Shown here piece by piece: positions 1 to 8,058 of a DNA stretch of 64,000 bases. The notes below the pieces were generated by a model. That model saw nothing but the letters and a program-made list of their open reading frames with translations. It was not told the DNA's origin and ran no database searches. Both the position numbers and the translations under genes were made by a program. How positions within the stretch are numbered: position 1 is the first letter of the stretch; the number at the start of each line of letters is the position of its first letter. The DNA is from DASUPK01 sp963833375 (lineage in GTDB: Bacteria > Actinomycetota > Thermoleophilia > Solirubrobacterales > 70-9): NCBI GenBank assembly GCA_963833375.1, contig CAWHXR010000001.1, positions 248,001 through 312,000 of the forward strand. The letters run 5' to 3'.

Positions 1-459
1 GGCACCGAGGCGGGGACCATCTTGCTCAAGGCCGTCTTTCCCGGCTGGCTCACCGGCGTGAAGGGCATTGTCTACTTCAGCGACGGCTTGAAGCTATGGC
101 GAAGCGACGGCACCGAGGCGGGGACGACCGTTGTCAGGGTCAACGTGCCTGGCGGCAAGAACAACAACATCATCTTGCCCTACGGGCTCACCGCCGTCGG
201 TCGCACGCTCTATTTCGTCGGCTTCGACAAGAGGCACGGCACGGCGATTCGGCGGGAGCTTTGGCGAAGCAATGGCACCCGGGCCGGGACGACCCTTGTC
301 AGGAACATCCACCGCGGCAGTGCCACCAGCGACCCCGGGAACCTCACCGCAGTCGGCGACACCCTCTTCTTCACCGCCAAGGACGGCCGGCATGGCAGGG
401 AGCTGTGGAGGGCCGGACCGCCACCGTGCGGCGGCAAGGGGAAGTGCAAGAAGGGATAG
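1..459 (+). CDS. ELWxSDGT-repeat protein, C-terminal part (5' end outside window)
   Basis: The frame is open from base 1 to a TAG at 457-459, so only the last 152 residues are seen. The sequence repeats a module of the form ELWRSDGTxAGTTLV (KLWRSDGTEAGTTVV, ELWRSNGTRAGTTLV and a final GRELWR) separated by stretches such as LTAVGDTLFFTAKDG. This is the hyperrepeat found in large surface or secreted beta-propeller-like proteins of environmental bacteria. It ends in a short Cys/Lys-rich tail (CGGKGKCKKG). Function unknown; probably extracellular. It is the last gene before the duplicated cassette. Confidence 0.8.
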   Translation, partial: GTEAGTILLKAVFPGWLTGVKGIVYFSDGLKLWRSDGTEAGTTVVRVNVPGGKNNNIILPYGLTAVGRTLYFVGFDKRHGTAIRRELWRSNGTRAGTTLVRNIHRGSATSDPGNLTAVGDTLFFTAKDGRHGRELWRAGPPPCGGKGKCKKG

Positions 460-473
460 GACTCCTCGTAGCT

Positions 474-526
474 GCTTTGGACGAAAAGCAGTAGCCCGCG
501 CAAGACCGCTGCTTTGCATGGAAAGC
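474..526. repeat. Pair of 16-bp palindromic elements
   Basis: 474-489 reads GCTTTGGACGAAAAGC and 511-526 reads GCTTTGCATGGAAAGC. Both have the form GCTTT-N6-AAAGC, so each can fold into a 5-bp stem. The same two elements recur, in reverse order and complement, at 12087-12121, and the second recurs exactly at 5966-5981. The second marks the start of the duplicated unit. Confidence 0.85.
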
Positions 527-610
527 AGCGCTCTAATGGAACCCAGCCAAGGCAGCTGTGACGACGACCGAGACGCTGGTGACGCGTTCCGCCGGATTGA
601 ACCGAAAGTA

Positions 611-659
611 GTCGGGGCGACTGGACTGAACCAGTGACCTTCGGCGCCCAGCCGACCGG
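611..659 (-). repeat. tRNA-like dispersed repeat (type A), not a functional tRNA
   Basis: Read on the minus strand this ends in CTGGTTCAGTCCAGTCGCC followed by CCGAC, resembling the T-arm and acceptor 3' half of a proline-type tRNA. No matching 5' acceptor strand or D-arm is visible. A related sequence lies at 2606-2655, so each cassette carries two versions, one ahead of each dehydrogenase transcription unit. Confidence 0.5.
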
Positions 660-773
660 CAATCAGTGTCAATGGGTCCCTGAGCGTCCGCAGCGTCGTA
701 TCAGACCCATGGACGGCCTGGACATATCGGGCGATCCATCCGGTACCAAGCCGGTACCAGGTTTCTGAGGAGC

Positions 774-802
774 TTGTCTCGTCCGGGGCTCCGCGGTACC
801 GT
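774..802 (+). promoter_or_regulatory. Putative promoter of the glcG-like/fdhA unit, copy 1
   Basis: TTGTCT (774-779) and TACCGT (797-802) are separated by 17 bp, a good match to housekeeping -35 and TAnnnT -10 boxes. Transcription would begin near 809, giving a 5' leader of roughly 38 nt with a hairpin and a strong ribosome binding site. Inferred from sequence only. Confidence 0.45.
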
Positions 803-814
803 CACCTAGGTCCC

Positions 815-829
815 CGGACTAGGAGTCCG
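815..829 (+). promoter_or_regulatory. Small hairpin in the 5' leader
   Basis: CGGACT-AGG-AGTCCG forms a perfect 6-bp stem with a 3-nt loop, 6 nt upstream of the AAGGAGG ribosome binding site. It could tune translation or be an operator. Present identically in the second copy at 6270-6284. Confidence 0.4.
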
Positions 830-846
830 AGAGCAAAGGAGGAGCC

Positions 847-1251
847 GTGGCTAAGAGCATGACGCTGGATGCCGCACAGAAGGTCGTCGAGGGCGCGCGC
901 GCCAAGGCCGACGAGATCGGCGTCCCGATGAACATCGCAGTCGTCGACAAGGGCAATAACCTGACCGCGTTCGCCCGCATGGACGGCGCCTGGCTGGGTT
1001 CCATCGACATCGCCCAGAACAAGGCGTACACCGCGCGATCATTCGACATGTCGACGAAGGACCTTGCACCCCTGGCGCAGCCCAACCAACCGCTGTTCGG
1101 CATCGACGCTAGCAACCAGGGTCAGCTGATCATCTTCGCCGGCGGGATCCCGTTGCAGGACGGCGATCAGGTCGTCGGAGCGGTTGGTGTCAGCGGCGGC
1201 AGCGTTGAGCAGGACCACGAGGTGGCAGAAGCCGGGGTCGCGGCTTTCTAA
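847..1251 (+). CDS. GlcG/HbpS-like (DUF336) heme-binding family protein, copy 1
   Basis: 134 residues with the layout of the GlcG/HbpS family (formerly DUF336): MTLDAAQKVVEGARAKADE helix, IAVVDKGNNLTAFARMDGA strand pair, SIDIAQNKAYTA, then the Gly-rich GGIPLQDGDQVVGAVGVSGG and a closing acidic helix. Family members bind heme or act as small accessory subunits and often sit beside oxidoreductases; the role here is not known. The GTG start at 847 is set by AAGGAGG 4-11 nt upstream. It is 11 bp upstream of the formaldehyde dehydrogenase and surely co-transcribed. Copy 2 differs by Lys-to-Glu in VVDKGNN. Confidence 0.88.
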   Translation: MAKSMTLDAAQKVVEGARAKADEIGVPMNIAVVDKGNNLTAFARMDGAWLGSIDIAQNKAYTARSFDMSTKDLAPLAQPNQPLFGIDASNQGQLIIFAGGIPLQDGDQVVGAVGVSGGSVEQDHEVAEAGVAAF

Positions 1252-1262
1252 GGAGGAGCAAC

Positions 1263-2480
1263 ATGGCCGACAACAGAGGCGTTGCCTATATCGAGCCGGG
1301 CAAGGTCGAGGTACAGAACATCGACTTCCCGGAGTTAGAGCTGAAGGACGGGCCCGGAGTTCACCCCGACAACGTCGGCCGCAAGACCCCCCACGGTGTG
1401 GTTCTGCGGATCGTTTCGACGAACATCTGCGGCTCGGATCAGCACATGGTTCGCGGGCGGACGACCGCCCCGCCAGGGTTGATCCTCGGGCACGAGATCA
1501 CGGGCGAGGTGATCGAAGCCGGGCCCGACGTCGAGTTCATCAAGGAGGGCGACCTCGTCTCGGTGCCGTTCAACATCGCCTGCGGCCGGTGCCGTAACTG
1601 CAAGGAGGGTCACACCGGGGTTTGTCTCAACACCAACCCCGATCGCCCGGGATCGGCCTACGGATACGTCGACATGGGTGGCTGGGTCGGCGGCCAGGCC
1701 AACTACGTGATGGTCCCGTATGCGGACTGGAACCTGCTCAAGTTCCCCGACAAGGAGCAGGCGATGGAGAAGATCCTCGACCTGACGATGCTCAGCGACA
1801 TCTTTCCCACCGGCTACCACGGGTGCGTCAGCGCGGGCGTGACCTCCGGATCTACGGTCTACATCGCCGGGGCGGGGCCGGTGGGGCTTGCGGCAGCCCA
1901 CTCGGCGCAGTTCCTCGGTGCCGCAGTGGTGATCGTCGGCGACCTGATCCCCGAGCGGCTGGAGCAGGCACGCTCATTCGGCTGCGAGACGGTCGACGTC
2001 TCCAAGGGCGATCCGAAGGACCAGATCGAGCAGATCCTCGGCGTCCCGGAGGTGGACTGCGCCGTCGACGCCGTTGGCTTCGAGGCGCACGGCTACGGTG
2101 AGGAGTCCGCGCTCGAGGAGCCCGCCACGGTGCTCAACTCGATCATGGACCTGACCAAGGCCGCCGGCAAGCTTGGCATCCCGGGCCTCTACGTAACAGG
2201 CGATCCAGGGGCGGCTGACGACGCTGCCAAGCATGGGTCACTGTCGATCCGGATCGGCCTTGGCTGGGCGAAGTCCCACAACTTCACCACCGGCCAGTGC
2301 CCGGTGATGCGCTACCACCGCGGCCTGATGAACGCAATCCTCAACGACCGCGTTCAGATCGCCAAGGCGGTGCACGCGACCGTGATCACGCTCGACGATG
2401 CCCCCCAGGGCTATAAGGACTTCGACTCAGGCGTAGCCCGTAAGTACGTCTTCAACCCCAACGACCTGATCCCCGCCTGA
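1263..2480 (+). CDS. fdhA: Glutathione-independent formaldehyde dehydrogenase, copy 1
   Basis: 405 residues, Zn-dependent medium-chain dehydrogenase of the Pseudomonas putida FdhA type (about 400 residues). It oxidises formaldehyde to formate with NAD+ without a glutathione adduct. Visible: catalytic Zn ligands Cys56 (NICGSDQHM) and His77-Glu78 (GHEITGEV); structural Zn cysteines 107, 110, 113 and 121 (CGRCRNC then GVC); Rossmann motif AGAGPVGLAAA near 197; and the long internal insertion typical of this subfamily. The start has AAGGAGGAG upstream. It is co-transcribed with the GlcG-like gene, and the formate it makes is the substrate of the next gene. Its protein is identical to copy 2. Confidence 0.93.
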   Translation: MADNRGVAYIEPGKVEVQNIDFPELELKDGPGVHPDNVGRKTPHGVVLRIVSTNICGSDQHMVRGRTTAPPGLILGHEITGEVIEAGPDVEFIKEGDLVSVPFNIACGRCRNCKEGHTGVCLNTNPDRPGSAYGYVDMGGWVGGQANYVMVPYADWNLLKFPDKEQAMEKILDLTMLSDIFPTGYHGCVSAGVTSGSTVYIAGAGPVGLAAAHSAQFLGAAVVIVGDLIPERLEQARSFGCETVDVSKGDPKDQIEQILGVPEVDCAVDAVGFEAHGYGEESALEEPATVLNSIMDLTKAAGKLGIPGLYVTGDPGAADDAAKHGSLSIRIGLGWAKSHNFTTGQCPVMRYHRGLMNAILNDRVQIAKAVHATVITLDDAPQGYKDFDSGVARKYVFNPNDLIPA

Positions 2481-2605
2481 GCTCCCTATCTCGGCGCGCG
2501 TTGATCAACAGGGGGTAGATCGCCGTGGCGGGAACGAATCTCTCGTGCGTAGAACCGAGTGCGGCTTGTGCCCTCAAAACCGCCCCCGCCGATTACCAGG
2601 GAAAA

Positions 2606-2655
2606 GTCGGGGCGACCGGATTTGAACCAGCGACTTTTCGGCTCCCCAGCCGGGA
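2606..2655 (-). repeat. tRNA-like dispersed repeat (type B)
   Basis: On the minus strand it contains GTCGCTGGTTCAAATCCGG followed by TCGCCCCGAC, a close match to the T-arm and 3' acceptor half of proline-type tRNAs. The upstream GGCTGGGGAGCC would hold a GGG anticodon, but the stem does not form a standard 5/7/5 arm and there is no 5' acceptor partner. Homologous to 611-659. Confidence 0.5.
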
Positions 2656-2700
2656 GGATCCCGCTGTGAACCTGCCCCCCAGCGTCCCCTGCGTTCCCAT

Positions 2701-2718
2701 CGTCCACGTTCGTGGACG
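2701..2718. promoter_or_regulatory. Perfect hairpin/operator-like inverted repeat before formate dehydrogenase
   Basis: CGTCCAC-GTTC-GTGGACG is a 7-bp perfect inverted repeat with a 4-nt loop, followed by a TACTCT that could serve as a -10 box at 2722-2727. It lies 39 bp before the fdh start. It may be an operator for the cassette regulator or a leader hairpin. Confidence 0.4.
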
Positions 2719-2756
2719 CCGTACTCTGGGGCGAACCCAGATGGAGGCTGATCAAG

Positions 2757-3956
2757 ATGGCGAAGATCGTGTGTGTTCTCTACGACGACCCGGTGGACGG
2801 CTATCCGCCTGCCTACCCGCGCGACGAGATCCCGAAGATTGAGCGCTACCCCGACGGGCAGACCACGCCCACCCCGAGCGCGATCGACTTTTCGCCGGGC
2901 GAGCTGCTGGGCTGCGTCTCGGGCGAGCTCGGCCTGCGCAAGTTCCTTGAGGCCGCCGGCCATGAGCTAGTGGTCACCTCCCACAAGGACGGGGAAGGCT
3001 CCGAGTTCGATCAACATCTCCCCGACGCCGAGGTGGTCATCTCACAGCCCTTCTGGCCCGCCTACCTGACCGCCGAGCGGATCGCCAGGGCGCCCGAGCT
3101 GAAGCTCGCGATCACCGCCGGGATCGGCTCAGATCACGTCGATCTGCAGGCCGCGATCGAGCATGGGATCACGGTCGCGGAGGTGACTTACTGCAACTCG
3201 ATCAGCGTCTCCGAGCACGTGGTGATGATGATCCTGGCGCTGGTGCGCAACTACATCCCCTCCTACAAGACCGTGATCGAGGGCGGCTGGAACATCGCCG
3301 ATTGCGTCTCACGCGAGTACGACCTCGAGGGGATGCAGGTGGGCACCGTCGGCGCTGGCCGCATCGGTTCGGCGGTGCTCCGCCGACTCAAGCCGTTCGA
3401 CGTGGCCCTTCGTTACACCGATCGCCACCGCCTGCCGGAGGAGGTTGAGGATGACCTCGGAGTCACCTTCTACGAGACCACCGAGGAGATGGTGGGGGAA
3501 TGCGACGTGGTCACCATCAACGCCCCGCTTCACCCCGAGACAGAGAATCTCTTCGACGAGGCGATGCTCGCCCGGATGAAGCGCGGCGCCTACCTGATCA
3601 ACACCGCCCGCGGCAAGATCTGCGACCGCGACGCGATCGCCAGGGCGCTCGAGTCGGGACAGCTCGCGGGCTACGCGGGCGACGTCTGGTTCCCTCAGCC
3701 GGCGCCGCAGGACCACCCCTGGCGGACGATGCCATGGCATGGGATGACCCCGCACACCTCGGGCTCCAGCCTCTCGGCGCAGGCCCGCTATGCCGCCGGG
3801 ACGAGGGAGATCCTCGAGTGCCACTTCGAGGGGAAGCCGATTCGCGAGGAGTACCTGATCGCCGAGGGCGGCAAGCTCGCCGGAGCCGGCGCGCACGCAT
3901 ATAGCGAGGGCTCGGCCACCGCAGGCCACGAGGAGGCGGCGCGGTTCAAGAGGTGA
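2757..3956 (+). CDS. fdh: NAD-dependent formate dehydrogenase, copy 1
   Basis: 399 residues, the usual length for the D-2-hydroxyacid-dehydrogenase-type enzyme that oxidises formate to CO2 with NAD+ (EC 1.17.1.9), as in Pseudomonas sp. 101. Visible: substrate loop AGIGSDHVDL, coenzyme motif GTVGAGRIGSAVLRRL, catalytic Arg in NTARGKICDRDA, GDVWFPQPAPQDHPWRTM holding the conserved Gln, and catalytic His in TPHTSGSSLSAQARY. The ATG at 2757 is chosen because GGAGG lies 9 nt upstream and MAKIVCVLYDDP is the family N-terminus; a longer frame from 2712 is rejected. With fdhA it completes formaldehyde oxidation to CO2. Copy 2 differs by Lys-to-Arg near residue 360. Confidence 0.93.
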   Translation: MAKIVCVLYDDPVDGYPPAYPRDEIPKIERYPDGQTTPTPSAIDFSPGELLGCVSGELGLRKFLEAAGHELVVTSHKDGEGSEFDQHLPDAEVVISQPFWPAYLTAERIARAPELKLAITAGIGSDHVDLQAAIEHGITVAEVTYCNSISVSEHVVMMILALVRNYIPSYKTVIEGGWNIADCVSREYDLEGMQVGTVGAGRIGSAVLRRLKPFDVALRYTDRHRLPEEVEDDLGVTFYETTEEMVGECDVVTINAPLHPETENLFDEAMLARMKRGAYLINTARGKICDRDAIARALESGQLAGYAGDVWFPQPAPQDHPWRTMPWHGMTPHTSGSSLSAQARYAAGTREILECHFEGKPIREEYLIAEGGKLAGAGAHAYSEGSATAGHEEAARFKR

Positions 3957-4044
3957 TCCCGGGCTCTATCGCTCGCCGGGTCCGAAGATCACATCGCTAG
4001 GCATCTTCCCCAACGGCCGTCATGCCCGCTGGCTCGTTTGTCAC

Positions 4045-4341
4045 CTAGCCAACCAGGACGTCAAGCAAATCGCCCACCTCATGCTCCTCGGCAAGGGGAT
4101 GGCGCAGCGGCAGCTTGGTCTTGACCTGGTAGTGGTTTCGCCGGCCCTGCCGCTTCCGCACCACATAGCCCGCGTCGACCAGCTCGGACACGATTCGGTG
4201 GGCGGCGCGTTCAGTGATCCCGACGGCGGTGGCGATGTCTCGTAGCCGGATGCCGGGGTCACGAGCCACACAGACCAGGACGTGCGCGTGATTGGTCAGG
4301 AAGTCCCAGCGAGGGGTCGTCTGTGGCGAGCCTTCCTCCAT
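4045..4341 (-). CDS. Winged-helix transcriptional regulator, copy 1
   Basis: 98 residues from the chosen ATG at 4341. It reads as a MarR/ArsR-like winged helix: WDFLTNHAHVLVCVARDP, LRDIATAVGITERAAHRIV (recognition helix), then the wing LVDAGYVVRKRQGRRNHYQV and a C-terminal PLRHPLAEEHEVGDLLDVL. No effector domain is seen. An upstream ATG at 4362 would add seven residues; the open frame runs on to 4695 but that part is shadow sequence. It is divergent from the small ORFs starting at 4385, convergent with formate dehydrogenase, and is the obvious candidate regulator of the cassette. Confidence 0.75.
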   Translation of the reverse strand: MEEGSPQTTPRWDFLTNHAHVLVCVARDPGIRLRDIATAVGITERAAHRIVSELVDAGYVVRKRQGRRNHYQVKTKLPLRHPLAEEHEVGDLLDVLVG

Positions 4342-4384
4342 AACTCTAGAAAAGTATGTCATGAATTGCTGATAACATGTATGC

Positions 4385-4510
4385 ATGGCCACGGAACCCA
4401 CCCCGATTCCTCCAGCGTCGCGGATGCCACCCGCCTCGCCGATCCCGGCCGCTTCGCCGATTCCTCCCCCTTCAACGGTGCCGGCGGGGTCCGCACGAAC
4501 GGAAAAATGA
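4385..4510 (+). CDS. Small proline-rich ORF overlapping the next gene (leader?), copy 1
   Basis: 41 codons, beginning MATEPTPIPPASRMPPASPI and made of PPASPIP-like repeats. Its TGA overlaps the ATG of the next gene (ATGA, 4507-4510), the arrangement of translational coupling. The same ORF is kept open in copy 2 despite several substitutions. No clear ribosome binding site. It may be a genuine small protein, a leader peptide or chance. Confidence 0.35.
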   Translation: MATEPTPIPPASRMPPASPIPAASPIPPPSTVPAGSARTEK

Positions 4511-4800
4511 CGACGAGCGCGGTCAACGAGCCAGTTGCCGGCTATGACAGCCTGAAGGCCAAGGACGTCGTTGCATCGCTCTCCAGCCGTTCGCGAAGGG
4601 AGCTTGCGGCGATCGAGAGCTACGAGCGAGCTCATCGGAATCGCAAGGCGGTTTTCAGCAAGCTTCGCCGGCTGCGCCAGGACGAGCCGCTCCAAGGCCC
4701 CGACGCGCTCAGCGCGCTCAGCACCGCGGAGGTCGTGGCCGCGCTTCGCCGCTTTCAGGCTGCCAGGGTCCCGCTCGTTTCTCGCGACGCAAAGCGCTAG
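4507..4800 (+). CDS. Small GYD-repeat protein of unknown function (DUF8129-like), copy 1
   Basis: 97 residues. Two imperfect repeats of a GYDSLKAKDVVASLSSRS-like motif (near 11-30 and 61-80) flank a charged helix with SYERAHRNRKAVFSKLRRL. This matches a small actinobacterial family I recall as pattern GYDxLxxxEhxxxL...YExxHxNRxTVL, function unknown. In the second copy the SAL insertion in the second repeat is absent. Start taken at the ATG overlapping the small upstream ORF; the frame is open further upstream to 4282 but without a better start. Confidence 0.6.
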   Translation: MTTSAVNEPVAGYDSLKAKDVVASLSSRSRRELAAIESYERAHRNRKAVFSKLRRLRQDEPLQGPDALSALSTAEVVAALRRFQAARVPLVSRDAKR

Positions 4801-4988
4801 CTAGGGCCTAACGAATCCGGCAGCTCACCTCGATAGGAAGGGAACACTCCGATCCGGCTCGCTCGCCTGATCGCGGACCGACGGCGGGCAGGTGCCGGTT
4901 AGTACACACCACAAAAACTCCTTGTTTCCAGAGCCTTAACAGCACCGAAGGGGTTTCGTGATCCGATTCGGGTCGATCGGAGATCGTT

Positions 4989-5753
4989 TTGTCACTGCCC
5001 CCGCTATATGCACACCGACTCGGCCGCCACTACGGTCCGGATTCCTCGGCGGCCGCGCTTCGGCACACGCTGACCGGCCCGGTCGATGGGCTCGAGACCG
5101 ACGTCTGCCTGACCTCCGACGATCGGCTGGTCCTCCTCCACGACCCCCTGCTCACGCTCGCGACGACCCTGGATGGCTGGGCGCATCAGAGAAGCGCCGA
5201 GGAGATCCGCTCGGCGCTGATCCGCGACTCTGCAGGCGAACCCACGGCGGAGCATCCGCTCCTACTCGAGGAGCTGTTCGACCTGGTGCCGGAGGGGATC
5301 GGCCTTCAGCTCGAGGTCAAGGCGCACGCTGATCCCGCCCTTGCCCGGCGCACCGCCCAGATGCTCTGCGAGCGGCTGCGCGGCGAGCCGATCAGCAACC
5401 GCGTCGAGGTGATCAGCTTCCACAGTGGAGCATGCGCGGTTGCCGCCGCGCACGGATTGCGCTCGCGCGTGGTGATCTGGGCCGACTACGCACCCGAGGC
5501 GCTCGTGTCGTGGGCTCTTCGGGCTGGAGTGGACGGGATCTCGGTCGAGCACTTCCTGCTCACCGAGCGGCTCGTCCAGGTGCTTCGAAAAGCCGGGCTG
5601 AGCGTCAACACCGGCACCGTAAACCGCCCGGAGCACCTGGGTCGGGTGCTCGAGTTCGCTCCGGACGCGATCGGCACAGATCGACCGCACGAGCTACGGG
5701 CGGGGGCCGAGACGACCGAGACGGTCTCGGCGCCGGCGCTCAACAGTCGCTGA
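4989..5753 (+). CDS. Glycerophosphodiester phosphodiesterase, copy 1
   Basis: 254 residues of the GDPD/UgpQ family, which hydrolyses glycerophosphodiesters to glycerol-3-phosphate and an alcohol. Catalytic features: YAHRLGR (His), LETDVCLT (Glu-x-Asp), LLHDPLLT (His), LQLEVKAH (Glu), and the closing VDGISVEHFLL and AIGTDRPHEL segments. No signal peptide, so cytoplasmic. The TTG at 4989 has GGAG 6 nt upstream. A GTG at 4958 preceded by AAGGGG, which is in frame in copy 2, is out of frame here because of one extra T at 4987-4990. Confidence 0.82.
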   Translation: MSLPPLYAHRLGRHYGPDSSAAALRHTLTGPVDGLETDVCLTSDDRLVLLHDPLLTLATTLDGWAHQRSAEEIRSALIRDSAGEPTAEHPLLLEELFDLVPEGIGLQLEVKAHADPALARRTAQMLCERLRGEPISNRVEVISFHSGACAVAAAHGLRSRVVIWADYAPEALVSWALRAGVDGISVEHFLLTERLVQVLRKAGLSVNTGTVNRPEHLGRVLEFAPDAIGTDRPHELRAGAETTETVSAPALNSR

Positions 5754-6301
5754 AGCCGAGGCCGCAACGTCGGCTACAGCTGGCGGGGCGTACCGACTCC
5801 TCGGAGGGGATGCCCGGGACGTCGATCCGCTGAGGTTCTTGCACGCGCCGATGGTCGCACGCCCTTCCGCCCCGCGCTCGTCCGATTTCGGCAGCGTCGT
5901 CGCGACTGCTTCGCCCGAGAAGCAAGCGCCTGCTCGAACAGCGCTCCTTTTCATGGCAAAGCGGCGCTTTGCATGGAAAGCATCGCTCTAATGGAACCCA
6001 GCCAAGGCAGCTGTGACGACGACCGAGACGCTGGTGACGCGTTCCGCCGGATTGGACCGAAAGTAGTCGGGGCGACTGGACTGAACCAGCGACCTTCGGC
6101 GCCCAGCCGACCGGCAATCAGTGTCAATGGGTCCCTGAGCGTCCGCAGCGTCGTATCAGACCCATGGACGGCCTGGACATATCGGGCGATCCATCCGGTA
6201 CCAAGCCGGTACCAGGTTTCTGAGGAGCTTGTCTCGTCCGGGGCTCCGCGGTACCGTCACCTAGGTCCCCGGACTAGGAGTCCGAGAGCAAAGGAGGAGC
6301 C
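5754..6301. other. 548-bp intergenic junction between cassette copies
   Basis: No gene seen. It contains a GCTTC-N6-GAAGC hairpin (5908-5923), the right-end element of copy 1 (CTTTTCATGGCAAAGC, 5947-5962), the left-end palindrome of copy 2 (5966-5981), the tRNA-like repeat (6066-6114), and the copy-2 promoter and hairpin. Confidence 0.7.
6229..6257 (+). promoter_or_regulatory. Putative promoter of the glcG-like/fdhA unit, copy 2
   Basis: TTGTCT and TACCGT separated by 17 bp, unchanged from copy 1. The leader hairpin follows at 6270-6284. Confidence 0.45.
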
Positions 6302-6706
6302 GTGGCTAAGAGCATGACGCTGGATGCCGCACAGAAGGTCGTCGAGGGCGCGCGCGCCAAGGCCGACGAGATCGGCGTCCCGATGAACATCGCAGTCGTC
6401 GACGAGGGCAATAACCTGACCGCGTTCGCCCGCATGGACGGCGCCTGGCTGGGTTCCATCGACATCGCCCAGAACAAGGCGTACACCGCGCGATCATTCG
6501 ACATGTCGACGAAGGACCTTGCACCCCTGGCGCAGCCCAACCAACCGCTGTTCGGCATCGACGCTAGCAACCAGGGTCAGCTGATCATCTTCGCCGGCGG
6601 GATCCCGTTGCAGGACGGCGATCAGGTCGTCGGAGCGGTTGGTGTCAGCGGCGGCAGCGTTGAGCAGGACCACGAGGTGGCAGAAGCCGGGGTCGCGGCT
6701 TTCTAA
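6302..6706 (+). CDS. GlcG/HbpS-like (DUF336) family protein, copy 2
   Basis: 134 residues. Same as copy 1 except Glu for Lys in VVDEGNN, a change from basic to acidic in the surface loop between the first two strands. GTG start with AAGGAGG upstream; 11 bp before fdhA copy 2. Confidence 0.88.
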   Translation: MAKSMTLDAAQKVVEGARAKADEIGVPMNIAVVDEGNNLTAFARMDGAWLGSIDIAQNKAYTARSFDMSTKDLAPLAQPNQPLFGIDASNQGQLIIFAGGIPLQDGDQVVGAVGVSGGSVEQDHEVAEAGVAAF

Positions 6707-6717
6707 GGAGGAGCAAC

Positions 6718-7935
6718 ATGGCCGACAACAGAGGCGTTGCCTATATCGAGCCGGGCAAGGTCGAGGTACAGAACATCGACTTCCCGGAGTTAGAGCTGAA
6801 GGACGGGCCCGGAGTTCACCCCGACAACGTCGGCCGCAAGACCCCCCACGGTGTGGTTCTGCGGATCGTTTCGACGAACATCTGCGGCTCGGATCAGCAC
6901 ATGGTTCGCGGGCGGACGACCGCCCCGCCAGGGTTGATCCTCGGGCACGAGATCACGGGCGAGGTGATCGAAGCCGGGCCCGACGTCGAGTTCATCAAGG
7001 AGGGCGACCTCGTCTCGGTGCCGTTCAACATCGCCTGCGGCCGGTGCCGTAACTGCAAGGAGGGTCACACCGGGGTTTGTCTCAACACCAACCCCGATCG
7101 CCCGGGATCGGCCTACGGATACGTCGACATGGGTGGCTGGGTCGGCGGCCAGGCCAACTACGTGATGGTCCCGTATGCGGACTGGAACCTGCTCAAGTTC
7201 CCCGACAAGGAGCAGGCGATGGAGAAGATCCTCGACCTGACGATGCTCAGCGACATCTTTCCCACCGGCTACCACGGGTGCGTCAGCGCGGGCGTGACCT
7301 CCGGATCTACGGTCTACATCGCCGGGGCGGGGCCGGTGGGGCTTGCGGCAGCCCACTCGGCGCAGTTCCTCGGTGCCGCAGTGGTGATCGTCGGCGACCT
7401 GATCCCCGAGCGGCTGGAGCAGGCACGCTCATTCGGCTGCGAGACGGTCGACGTCTCCAAGGGCGATCCGAAGGACCAGATCGAGCAGATCCTCGGCGTC
7501 CCGGAGGTGGACTGCGCCGTCGACGCCGTTGGCTTCGAGGCGCACGGCTACGGTGAGGAGTCCGCGCTCGAGGAGCCCGCCACGGTGCTCAACTCGATCA
7601 TGGACCTGACCAAGGCCGCCGGCAAGCTTGGCATCCCGGGCCTCTACGTAACAGGCGATCCAGGGGCGGCTGACGACGCTGCCAAGCATGGGTCACTGTC
7701 GATCCGGATCGGCCTTGGCTGGGCGAAGTCCCACAACTTCACCACCGGCCAGTGCCCGGTGATGCGCTACCACCGCGGCCTGATGAACGCAATCCTCAAC
7801 GACCGCGTTCAGATCGCCAAGGCGGTGCACGCGACCGTGATCACGCTCGACGATGCCCCCCAGGGCTATAAGGACTTCGACTCAGGCGTAGCCCGTAAGT
7901 ACGTCTTCAACCCCAACGACCTGATCCCCGCCTGA
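6718..7935 (+). CDS. fdhA: Glutathione-independent formaldehyde dehydrogenase, copy 2
   Basis: 405 residues, identical in protein sequence to the copy at 1263-2480, with all zinc ligands and the coenzyme motif retained. The lack of any amino-acid change contrasts with the regulator and small-protein region of the same cassette, which has accumulated several. Confidence 0.93.
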   Translation: MADNRGVAYIEPGKVEVQNIDFPELELKDGPGVHPDNVGRKTPHGVVLRIVSTNICGSDQHMVRGRTTAPPGLILGHEITGEVIEAGPDVEFIKEGDLVSVPFNIACGRCRNCKEGHTGVCLNTNPDRPGSAYGYVDMGGWVGGQANYVMVPYADWNLLKFPDKEQAMEKILDLTMLSDIFPTGYHGCVSAGVTSGSTVYIAGAGPVGLAAAHSAQFLGAAVVIVGDLIPERLEQARSFGCETVDVSKGDPKDQIEQILGVPEVDCAVDAVGFEAHGYGEESALEEPATVLNSIMDLTKAAGKLGIPGLYVTGDPGAADDAAKHGSLSIRIGLGWAKSHNFTTGQCPVMRYHRGLMNAILNDRVQIAKAVHATVITLDDAPQGYKDFDSGVARKYVFNPNDLIPA

Positions 7936-8058
7936 GCTCCCTATCTCGGCGCGTTGATCAACAGGGGGCAGATCGCCGTGGCGGGAACGAATCTCTCGTG
8001 CGTAGAACCGAGTGCGGCTTGTGCCCTCAAAACCGCCCCCGCCGATTACCAGGGAAAA

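Larger units (their letters stand above)
460..846. other. 387-bp intergenic region at the left edge of the duplication
   Basis: No credible gene. It contains two 16-bp palindromes (474-489, 511-526), a 49-bp tRNA-like repeat (611-659), three GGTACC sites within 739-800, a putative promoter (774-802), a small hairpin (815-829) and the ribosome binding site of the next gene. Homology to the second cassette copy begins at 511. Confidence 0.7.
511..5965 (+). repeat. Tandem duplication, copy 1 (about 5.45 kb)
   Basis: Bases 511-5963 are nearly identical to 5966-11413, in direct orientation and immediately adjacent. The offset is 5455 at the left end and falls to 5451-5454 through small indels. 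Each unit starts with GCTTTGCATGGAAAGC and ends with CTTTyCATGGCAAAGC. The copies differ by scattered substitutions and indels, which argues against a simple assembly artefact. Confidence 0.93.

Noticed and set aside
2606..2684. A minus-strand tRNA gene
   Set aside because: T-arm and acceptor 3' half look right, but no 5' acceptor strand pairs with it and the anticodon arm does not form; kept only as a tRNA-like repeat.
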